DNA of 64,000 nucleotides, taken from assembly GCF_004919105.1 (NCBI RefSeq), contig NZ_STGK01000002.1:248001-312000 (forward strand), in the 5' to 3' direction. The stretch is from Nocardioides sp. GY 10113. GTDB lineage: Bacteria > Actinomycetota > Actinomycetes > Propionibacteriales > Nocardioidaceae. Below the pieces are notes generated by a model. That model ran no database searches, was not told where the DNA came from, and worked only from the letters and a program-made list of their open reading frames with translations. This document shows positions 18,897-24,876 of this stretch, in pieces. Position numbers and translations under genes: made by a program. The stretch's first letter is position 1, and every line of letters starts with the position of its first letter.

Positions 18897-19586
18897 GTGA
18901 GAATCGTCGTCGCGCGCTGCCAGGTGGACTATGCCGGAAGGCTCACCGCCCACCTCCCGATGGCCACCCGGGTCCTCATGATCAAGGCCGACGGCTCGGT
19001 GCTGGTGCACTCCGACGGCGGCTCGTACAAGCCGCTCAACTGGATGTCGCCGCCGTGCACCGTGCGCGAGGGCACGACCGAGGACGGCGCCGTCGAGTGG
19101 ACGGTGACGGCGAAGGCGACCAAGAACCAGGCGCCTGACACGCTGCGGATCCTGATCGAGGAGATCCACCACGACAGCTCCCACGACCTCGGCATCGACC
19201 CCGGCCTGCAGAAGGACGGCGTCGAGAAGCACCTGCAGGAGCTGCTGGCCGACCACCCGGGCAGCCTGCTGCCCGGACTCAGCCTGGTCCGGCGCGAGTT
19301 CCCGACCGCCATCGGGCCGGTCGACCTGATGTGCCGCGACGCCGACGGCGTGAGCGTGGCGGTCGAGGTCAAGCGGCGCGGCGAGATCGACGGCGTCGAG
19401 CAGCTGACCCGCTACCTGGAGCTGCTCAACCGCGACCCCCTGCTGGCACCCGTGCGCGGCATCTTCGCCGCACAGGAGATCAAGCCCCAGGCACGGGTGC
19501 TGGCCGGCGACCGCGGGATCACCTGCGCGGTCGTCGACTACGACGCCCTGCGCGGGCTCGACGACCCCACCGACCGGCTCTTCTGA
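18897..19586 (+). CDS. nucS: mismatch-specific endonuclease NucS (EndoMS)
   Basis: A 229-residue nuclease of the RecB-like fold that replaces MutSL in actinobacteria and some archaea, cutting both strands at G-T, G-G and T-T mismatches. The N-terminal DNA-binding half starts [21 protein letters not shown] and has [12 protein letters not shown]. The catalytic half shows GPVDLMCRD (Asp), AVEVKRRG (Glu and Lys) and [13 protein letters not shown]. The short acidic/hydrophobic end DPTDRLF resembles the beta-clamp-interacting tail region of the family. Its presence predicts that mutS and mutL are absent from this genome. Confidence 0.95.
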   Translation: MRIVVARCQVDYAGRLTAHLPMATRVLMIKADGSVLVHSDGGSYKPLNWMSPPCTVREGTTEDGAVEWTVTAKATKNQAPDTLRILIEEIHHDSSHDLGIDPGLQKDGVEKHLQELLADHPGSLLPGLSLVRREFPTAIGPVDLMCRDADGVSVAVEVKRRGEIDGVEQLTRYLELLNRDPLLAPVRGIFAAQEIKPQARVLAGDRGITCAVVDYDALRGLDDPTDRLF

Positions 19587-19609
19587 GCCGGTCCCACCCG
19601 GAGCACGCC

Positions 19610-20188
19610 GTGGCCACGATCTTCCACCTCGCGCTGGCCTCCGACTGGGCCGCCGCCCGGCAGACCGGCTCGTACGCCGTCTCCACCCGCGGGCGCACGC
19701 TGGCCGAGGAGGGCTTCATCCACGCCAGCCGCGGCGACCAGTGGCAGGCCGTGCGGGCGGCGTTCTACGCCGACGTCACCGAGCCGCTGCTGCTGCTCCG
19801 GATCGACACCGAGCTGCTCGGCGTACCGGTGGTGGAGGAGGCGCCCGCCCCCGGCGCGGTCGAGACCTTCCCGCACATCTACGGCGCACTCCCGACGACC
19901 GCGGTGACCGCGGTGATCCCGCTCGATGCCACGACGGTGGGCGAGCAGGAATCCCCGTCCGTGGGCGCGCCCGCACCGGCCGCCGCGGGCGCACCGGGCT
20001 TCACCGCGGTCTACTTCCGCGAGATGTTCGCCAACGCCGCACTGGTGCTGCTCGTGCTGGCCATCGGATTCGCCGGCATCCTGGCCGGCGCAGCGGTCGG
20101 CGGCGAGGCCGGCCCGGGCGTCGGCGGGCTCCTCGGCACCGCGCTCGGCCTGGCGCTGGCGACGGTGCTCTACCGCCGCCGGGGCTGA
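19610..20188 (+). CDS. DUF952 protein with a C-terminal membrane domain
   Basis: A 192-residue protein. Residues 1-110 are a DUF952 domain (IFHLALASDWAAA, GFIHASRGDQW, LLLLRIDTELL, FPHIYGALP). After an Ala/Pro linker there are two hydrophobic helices (ALVLLVLAIGFAGILAGAAVGG and a Gly-rich partner) and an Arg-rich tail. DUF952 resembles ADP-ribose-type binding folds but has no assigned role. The membrane extension is not part of the standard domain. It starts with GTG at 19610, 24 bp after nucS with a GGAG site, so it is probably cotranscribed with nucS. Confidence 0.75.
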   Translation: MATIFHLALASDWAAARQTGSYAVSTRGRTLAEEGFIHASRGDQWQAVRAAFYADVTEPLLLLRIDTELLGVPVVEEAPAPGAVETFPHIYGALPTTAVTAVIPLDATTVGEQESPSVGAPAPAAAGAPGFTAVYFREMFANAALVLLVLAIGFAGILAGAAVGGEAGPGVGGLLGTALGLALATVLYRRRG

Positions 20189-20228
20189 CCCGGTCGCCCC
20201 GGGCCAGCCCCCGCCGACATCCGACGGA

Positions 20229-20753
20229 TCAGGCGCCGGCCACCGGCGGCGCGGTCGGGTCCGCGCCCTCGGCCCCGGCCTCGCGCACCACCCAGTCCTC
20301 GATCGCGTTCAGGTCGTCCTTGCTGCGGGTGACCACCGCGAGCAGGTCGCTCATCGTGGCGACCTCCTCGACCTGCTCCTTGATGAACCACTGCATGAAC
20401 TGCTCGGAGGCGTAGTCGTGCTCCTCGCGGGTGATCCGGATCAGGCCGTTGATCTGGTCGGTGACCGACTTCTCCTGCGCCAGCGCCAGCTCGATCGGCT
20501 CGACCACGTCCGCGAAGTCCGACCGCGGCGCCGGGAGGGCCGGGATCTGCACGGCCGCGTCGGTGTCCAGCAGGTACTGCACCATCATCATGGCGTGCTC
20601 GCGCTCCTCGAGCGCCTGGCCGTAGAAGAACGAGGCCATCTGGGGCATCGTCAGCGCGTCGTAGTAGACCGCGCAGGCCAGGTACTGGTTGTGGGCGGCG
20701 AGCTCGTTGCCGATCTGGACGTTGAGCTGGTCGGTGAAGCGCGTTGCTGCCAT
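20229..20753 (-). CDS. ferritin (non-haem)
   Basis: A 174-residue ferritin that oxidises and stores iron. Diiron-centre residues lie in QIGNELAAHNQYLA (Glu), ALEEREHAMMMVQYL (Glu and His) and ALAQEKSVTDQIN (Glu). A charged helix (EEHDYASEQFMQWFIKEQVEE) follows. The C-terminal extension is Ala/Pro-rich, as in actinobacterial BfrB. The ATG at 20753 has TAGGCT 6 nt upstream, so it is probably leaderless. A weak IdeR-box-like sequence lies about 45 bp upstream. The neighbouring small cysteine-rich gene has a better box, which suggests a shared iron response. Confidence 0.93.
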   Translation of the reverse strand: MAATRFTDQLNVQIGNELAAHNQYLACAVYYDALTMPQMASFFYGQALEEREHAMMMVQYLLDTDAAVQIPALPAPRSDFADVVEPIELALAQEKSVTDQINGLIRITREEHDYASEQFMQWFIKEQVEEVATMSDLLAVVTRSKDDLNAIEDWVVREAGAEGADPTAPPVAGA

Positions 20754-20759
20754 GGCGCC

Positions 20760-20765
20760 AGCCTA
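20760..20765 (-). promoter_or_regulatory. -10 TAGGCT of ferritin, leaderless
   Basis: TAGGCT on the minus strand lies 6 nt before the ferritin ATG at 20753, and no Shine-Dalgarno is present. Confidence 0.5.
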
Positions 20766-20789
20766 GTGGCGCCCGACCGCCTCCGCCTC

Positions 20790-20808
20790 GCAGGCAAGGC
20801 TGTGCTCA
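20790..20808. promoter_or_regulatory. weak IdeR/DtxR-box-like site upstream of ferritin
   Basis: The 19 bases match the consensus TWAGGTWAGSCTWACCTWA at 12 positions, including AGG and AGGCT. The site is centred about 46 bp before the ferritin start, where an activator would bind. The match alone is marginal; the nearby stronger box makes it worth noting. Confidence 0.25.
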
Positions 20809-20839
20809 GCTGTTCGAAAAAGCCGCCGAGACCGGGGGC

Positions 20840-21037
20840 TCAGGCCGCCTTGGCCAGCTTCTTCTTCGTGACCTTCTTGCCGTCGAGGCGGACCAGCTCA
20901 CGCTTCTTGACGGTGTACCCCTCCGGCAGGGTGCCCTCCTTGAGCATGCGGATCGGGCAACGTCCGCAGCGCGACTTCTTCACGCAGCACTTGGTCTTCG
21001 GAATCCGGGCCTTGCCCGCCTTCTTCCCCTTGCCCAT
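20840..21037 (-). CDS. small basic cysteine-rich protein, function unknown
   Basis: A 65-residue protein with about one third Lys/Arg. Residues 16-29 hold four cysteines, TKCCVKKSRCGRCPIRML, a possible metal-binding knuckle (CC-x5-C-x2-C). The tail VKKRELVRLDGKKVTKKKLAKA is strongly basic. I do not recognise a named family. The ATG at 21037 has TACCGT 6 nt upstream (leaderless). A 14/19 match to the IdeR box at 21058-21076 covers the -35 position, so expression is probably iron-controlled. It lies 86 bp upstream of ferritin on the same strand. A nucleic-acid- or metal-binding role in iron metabolism is a guess. Confidence 0.75.
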   Translation of the reverse strand: MGKGKKAGKARIPKTKCCVKKSRCGRCPIRMLKEGTLPEGYTVKKRELVRLDGKKVTKKKLAKAA

Positions 21038-21043
21038 GCCACG

Positions 21044-21049
21044 ACGGTA
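21044..21049 (-). promoter_or_regulatory. -10 TACCGT of the small cysteine-rich gene, leaderless
   Basis: TACCGT on the minus strand lies 6 nt before the ATG at 21037. The IdeR-like box begins 9 bp further upstream, overlapping the expected -35. Confidence 0.45.
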
Positions 21050-21057
21050 ACACGAGG

Positions 21058-21076
21058 ATAGGCGAGCCTTACCTCT
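21058..21076. promoter_or_regulatory. IdeR/DtxR-type iron box
   Basis: The right half AGCCTTACCT is an exact match to the consensus half-site and the left half keeps AGG; in total 14 of 19 positions agree with TWAGGTWAGSCTWACCTWA. It spans about -21 to -39 from the putative leaderless start of the small cysteine-rich gene, where a bound repressor would block RNA polymerase. It is also about 60-80 bp upstream of the divergent ArsC-like gene. Confidence 0.5.
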
Positions 21077-21125
21077 GTCGCCCCGGTCGACGGAACGCCC
21101 GCGCTCCCCCGCGCCCCGGGCGCCC

Positions 21126-21131
21126 TAGGGT
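21126..21131 (+). promoter_or_regulatory. -10 TAGGGT of the ArsC-like gene, leaderless
   Basis: TAGGGT lies 6 nt before the GTG at 21138, with no Shine-Dalgarno. Confidence 0.4.
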
Positions 21132-21137
21132 GGCGCG

Positions 21138-21497
21138 GTGATCGAGATCTGGCTCAACCCCGCCTGCTCCAAGTGCCGCACCGCCGTGAGCGAGCTCGAC
21201 GCGGCCGGCAGCGACTACGTCGTACGCCGCTACCTGGACGAGCCGCCGACGGTCGCCGACCTCGCCGACGTGCTCGCCCGACTCGGGCTGGAGCCCTGGG
21301 AGATCGCCCGTACCGCCGACGCCCGCACGCTCGGGGTGACGCTCCCGCCGAAGGCGAGCGGGCACCGCGACGAGTGGCTGCGCCTGATGGCCGACCAGCC
21401 GCGCCTGATCCAGCGCCCGATCCTGACGGCCTCCGACGGCACCACGGTCGTCGGCCGCGACGCCGAGTCGCTGGCCCGCGTCATCGCGGCCGGCTGA
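21138..21497 (+). CDS. ArsC/Spx-family thioredoxin-fold protein
   Basis: A 119-residue protein with the ArsC-type active-site loop NPACSKCRTAV (Cys10 and Cys13), the VVRRYLDEPPTVADL helix and the PRLIQRPIL segment that supplies the cis-Pro and Arg of the family. A CxxC rather than CxxS/T motif suggests a glutaredoxin-like reductase activity, but arsenate reduction cannot be excluded. No ars genes are nearby. It is divergent from the iron-box gene and converges on meaA. Confidence 0.85.
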   Translation: MIEIWLNPACSKCRTAVSELDAAGSDYVVRRYLDEPPTVADLADVLARLGLEPWEIARTADARTLGVTLPPKASGHRDEWLRLMADQPRLIQRPILTASDGTTVVGRDAESLARVIAAG

Positions 21498-21520
21498 CCG
21501 CCCTACGGCCGCGCTCGGCG

Positions 21521-23554
21521 TCAGTCCAGGCCGTTGGCCGCGCGGATCACGTCCACGATGCCGCCCATGATCTCGGTGAGCCCGAAGTCCTTGGGGGTGT
21601 AGACCGCGGCCACGCCGAGCTCGACCAGGCGCTTGCCGTCGGAGTCGGGGATGATCCCGCCGACGATGACCGGCACGTCACTCATGCCCTGGGCGCGGAG
21701 CCCGTCGAGCACCGCGGGCACCAGCTCCATGTGCGAGCCGGAGAGGATCGAGAGGCCGACGCAGTGCACGTCCTCGGCCACGGCGGCGGCGACGATCTGC
21801 TCCGGTGTGAGCCGGATGCCCTGGTAGATCACCTCGAAGCCGGCGTCGCGGGCACGCACCGCGACCTGCTCCGCGCCGTTGGAGTGGCCGTCGAGCCCCG
21901 GCTTGCCGACCAGCAGCCGCAGCCGACCGCCCAGCTCCTCGCCGGTGGTCCTGACCCGCTCGCGGACCGTGGTCAGCTCCGCGCCCGCCTCGGCGACGCC
22001 GACCGCACCGCTGACGCCGGTCGGCGCTCGGAACTCCCCGAACACGCCGCGCAGCGTGGCCGCCCACTCGCCCGTGGTGGCGCCCGCGCGGGCCGCGACC
22101 AGCGTCGCGGTCATCAGGTTGGCGCCGGACTTGGCATCCGCGGCCAGCCGCTCCAGCGCGGCGTCCACCGCGGACTGGTCGCGCTGGGCCTTCCAGGCCT
22201 CCACGGAGGCCAGGGCCGCCTTCTCCGCCTCCGGGTCGGCGACCATGATCGCCGAGTCCAGGTCGGCGGTCAGCGGGCTCTGCTCGGTGGTCTCGAACCT
22301 GTTCACGCCGACGATGACCTCCTCGCCGGCCTCGATCCGGGCGCGCCGAGCGGCGTGGGAGGAGACCAGCTCCTGCTTCATGTAGCCGGAGTCGACCGCG
22401 GCGATCGCGCCGCCCATGGCCTGCACGCGGTCGATCTCGGCCTTCGCGCCGGCGACCAGCTCGGCGACCTTGGCCTCGATGACGTGCGAGCCGTCGAAGA
22501 TGTCGTCGTACTCGAGCAGGTCGGACTCGAACGCGAGGACCTGCTGCAGCCGCAGGGACCACTGCTGGTCCCAGGGTCGCGGAAGCCCGAGCGCCTCGTT
22601 CCAGGCGGGCAGCTGGACCGCGCGGGCGCGAGCGCTCTTGGAGAGCGTCACGCCGAGCATCTCCAGCACGATCCGCTGGACGTTGTTCTCGGGCTGGGCC
22701 TCGGTGAGGCCGAGGCTGTTCACCTGCACGCCGTACCGGAACCGACGCATCTTCGGGTCCTGCACGCCGTAGCGCTCACGGGTGATCTCGTCCCAGAGCT
22801 CGACGAAGGCGCGCATCTTGCACGTCTCCTCGACGAACCGGACGCCGGCGTTGACGAAGAAGGAGATCCGGCCGACGACCTTCTCGAAGTCCTCCTCGCT
22901 GACCTGGCCAGCGTTCTTCACCGTGTCCAGGACGGCGATCGCGGTGCACAGCGCGTAGGCGAGCTCCTGGGTCGGCGTGGCGCCCGCCTCCTGCAGGTGG
23001 TAGCTGCAGATGTTGATCGGGTTCCACTTGGGGATGTTGTTGACCGTGTAGGCGATCATGTCCGCGGTCAGCCGCAGCGAGTGCTCCGGGCCGAAGACGT
23101 AGGTACCCCGCGACAGGTACTCCTTGATGATGTCGTTCTGGGTGGTGCCGGCCAGCTGCGCGGCGACCTCCTCCGGCGTCGCGTCGGGGTTCTGCTCCTC
23201 GGCGACCACCTGGTACATCGCCAGCAGCCACATCGCGGTCGCGTTGATCGTCATCGACGTGTTCATGTCGGTGAGCGGGATGTCGGCGAAGAGCTTGCGC
23301 ATCTCGCCCAGGTGCGGCACCGGAACGCCGACCTTGCCGACCTCGCCGCGGGAGAGAGCGCTGTCCGGGTCGTAGCCGGTCTGCGTCGGCAGGTCGAAGG
23401 CGACCGAGAGGCCCGTCTGCCCCTTGGCGAGGTTGCTCCGGTAGAGCGCGTTGGACGCCTCTGCGGTCGAGTGACCGGCGTAGGTCCGCATCACCCAGGG
23501 GCGATCCTTGGGGTGGTTGACCTGGCCGTCGGCGGACGCGGGAGTGGTGCTCAT
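21521..23554 (-). CDS. meaA: B12-dependent acyl-CoA mutase MeaA (ethylmalonyl-CoA mutase type)
   Basis: A 677-residue single-chain mutase. Residues ~20-520 form the acyl-CoA-binding barrel (RPWVMRTYAGHSTAEASNAL, GLSVAFDLPTQTGYDPD, MNTSMTINATAMWLLAMY). Residues ~535-670 form the cobalamin domain with the DxHxxG motif GLDGHSNGAEQ and LSILSGSH. The start RPWVMRTYAGHST is characteristic of MeaA/Ecm rather than methylmalonyl-CoA mutase large subunits. It would convert ethylmalonyl-CoA to methylsuccinyl-CoA after Ccr. MeaB is its probable chaperone. The ATG has TAGGCT 6 nt upstream with a TTACCA-like -35 at 18 nt spacing. No cobalamin riboswitch fits in the 79-bp gap. Confidence 0.93.
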   Translation of the reverse strand: MSTTPASADGQVNHPKDRPWVMRTYAGHSTAEASNALYRSNLAKGQTGLSVAFDLPTQTGYDPDSALSRGEVGKVGVPVPHLGEMRKLFADIPLTDMNTSMTINATAMWLLAMYQVVAEEQNPDATPEEVAAQLAGTTQNDIIKEYLSRGTYVFGPEHSLRLTADMIAYTVNNIPKWNPINICSYHLQEAGATPTQELAYALCTAIAVLDTVKNAGQVSEEDFEKVVGRISFFVNAGVRFVEETCKMRAFVELWDEITRERYGVQDPKMRRFRYGVQVNSLGLTEAQPENNVQRIVLEMLGVTLSKSARARAVQLPAWNEALGLPRPWDQQWSLRLQQVLAFESDLLEYDDIFDGSHVIEAKVAELVAGAKAEIDRVQAMGGAIAAVDSGYMKQELVSSHAARRARIEAGEEVIVGVNRFETTEQSPLTADLDSAIMVADPEAEKAALASVEAWKAQRDQSAVDAALERLAADAKSGANLMTATLVAARAGATTGEWAATLRGVFGEFRAPTGVSGAVGVAEAGAELTTVRERVRTTGEELGGRLRLLVGKPGLDGHSNGAEQVAVRARDAGFEVIYQGIRLTPEQIVAAAVAEDVHCVGLSILSGSHMELVPAVLDGLRAQGMSDVPVIVGGIIPDSDGKRLVELGVAAVYTPKDFGLTEIMGGIVDVIRAANGLD

Positions 23555-23560
23555 GTGCGC

Positions 23561-23566
23561 AGCCTA
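23561..23566 (-). promoter_or_regulatory. -10 TAGGCT of meaA, leaderless
   Basis: TAGGCT lies 6 nt before the meaA ATG on the minus strand. TTACCA, 18 nt further upstream, is a 4/6 match to the -35 consensus. Confidence 0.5.
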
Positions 23567-23633
23567 GGACGATTCGATACTCGCTGGTAACACCGTCCGG
23601 TGTGGGATGTCCAACGCCGACGGACGGCCCGGA

Positions 23634-23951
23634 TCAGACCGCGATGTCCCCGCGCTCCAGCTCGACCACCCGGATCAGGTGCGTCAGGTGCAGCATCCGC
23701 AGCACCTGCGGGGAGGTGCCGCGCAGGACGATCCGGTCGCCGCGGCCGACCGCGCGGCGGCTCGCGGCGCCGAGCACCCGCAGCGCCGTGAGGTCGACCG
23801 AGGCGACGTCGTGCAGGTCGATCACGATCCTGCCGTCGTGGCGCCGCAGGTGGTCGTAGATGGCCGCGCGCACCGAGTCGGTGGATCGCACGTCGAGGTC
23901 ACCCCGCAGAATCAGGGTCGCGCCGTCGGAGGTGATGTCGACCGTGCTCAC
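23634..23951 (-). CDS. STAS-domain protein (anti-sigma-factor antagonist-like)
   Basis: A 105-residue single STAS domain: VDITSDGATLILRGDLDVRS, then RIVIDLHDVASVDLTALRVLG and a C-terminal helix. In SpoIIAA/RsbV proteins the phosphorylated serine follows an Asp in DSSG; here the equivalent stretch is DLTAL, so Thr55 replaces Ser and the glycine is lost. No kinase or sigma gene is adjacent. The GTG at 23951 has AAGGA upstream. It may act as an orphan partner-switch protein, or may be non-phosphorylatable. Confidence 0.8.
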   Translation of the reverse strand: MSTVDITSDGATLILRGDLDVRSTDSVRAAIYDHLRRHDGRIVIDLHDVASVDLTALRVLGAASRRAVGRGDRIVLRGTSPQVLRMLHLTHLIRVVELERGDIAV

Positions 23952-24161
23952 AGACAGTTCCTTCCCGTGCCCACGCCATCCCGAGGGTGTGGGCTTCCTC
24001 ACCAACACTGACGCCGTGAGGGCCCGCATGGTTGCACGGCGCACAAGAAAATCCGGCGTGTCGCCCGGATGCCGTGTCCACCTCTCGGGGGCGAGATTCA
24101 GCGGGTGAGGCGCCGGGCGAACGCATGGCGGACCCCGACCGGGCCGACATCCGCGGCCACC

Positions 24162-24167
24162 TAGGCT
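24162..24167 (+). promoter_or_regulatory. -10 TAGGCT of the adenosyltransferase gene, leaderless
   Basis: TAGGCT lies 6 nt before the ATG at 24174, without a Shine-Dalgarno. The 222-bp gap to the divergent STAS gene holds no other clear signal. Confidence 0.45.
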
Positions 24168-24173
24168 GGCACC

Positions 24174-24767
24174 ATGGTGAACCTGACCCGGATCTACACG
24201 CGCACCGGCGACGCGGGCGAGACCCGCCTCGGCGACATGAGCGTGACCAGCAAGACCGATCCGCGGCTCGCCGCCTACGCCGACGTCGACGAGGCGAACG
24301 CGCAGATCGGCGTCGCACTCGCCACCGGCGAGCTCGACCCCGAGGTCAGCGCCGTGCTTCTGCACGTCCAGAACGACCTCTTCGACGTCGGGGCCGACCT
24401 GTGCACCCCGGTCGTGGCCGAGCCCGAGTTCCCGCCGCTGCGCATCGAGCAGGAGTACGTCGACCGGCTCGAGGCGTGGTGCGACAGGTTCAACGAGGAC
24501 CTCCCGAACCTCCGCTCGTTCATCCTCAACGGCGGCACGCCGGCCGCAGCCCAGCTGCACGTCGCACGGACCGTCGTACGCCGCGCCGAGCGGGCCGCGT
24601 GGGCCGCGCACGAGGTGCACGCCGCGACCATGAACCCGCTCGCGATCACCTACCTGAACCGCCTCTCGGACCTGGTCTTCATCCTCGCCCGGTACGCCAA
24701 CCGCGCCCGGGGTGACGTGCTCTGGGTGCCCGGCGGGGAGCGCACCGCCGACCAGGGCGCGAGCTGA
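24174..24767 (+). CDS. PduO-type cob(I)alamin adenosyltransferase
   Basis: A 197-residue PduO/MMAB-type enzyme that attaches adenosyl from ATP to cob(I)alamin, making the cofactor MeaA needs. The N-terminal ATP motif is YTRTGDAGETRLGD; the conserved helices are AYADVDEANAQIGVA, FILNGGTPAAAQLHVART and VVRRAERAAW, followed by NRLSDLVFILARYAN. Length is standard. It sits near meaA, meaB and epimerase genes, consistent with cofactor supply to the mutase. The mycobacterial homologue Rv1314c also lies close to the atp operon. Confidence 0.93.
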   Translation: MVNLTRIYTRTGDAGETRLGDMSVTSKTDPRLAAYADVDEANAQIGVALATGELDPEVSAVLLHVQNDLFDVGADLCTPVVAEPEFPPLRIEQEYVDRLEAWCDRFNEDLPNLRSFILNGGTPAAAQLHVARTVVRRAERAAWAAHEVHAATMNPLAITYLNRLSDLVFILARYANRARGDVLWVPGGERTADQGAS

Positions 24768-24876
24768 CCGCCGCTCGCCCGTGCCGCCCCTGCGGTGCGG
24801 GCGACCCAGCGGGGGGGCGGCGGCGGGTCCGCCGCGGCTCGGCGATGACGGAGCCTCGTGCCACGATGGCGCTGCG

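Noticed and set aside
21138-21497. Arsenate reductase assignment
   Set aside because: The active site is CxxC and there are no arsenic-resistance neighbours, so I name only the ArsC/Spx family.
23555-23633. Cobalamin riboswitch before meaA
   Set aside because: Only 79 bp separate meaA from the STAS gene, too short for the element, and the start appears leaderless.
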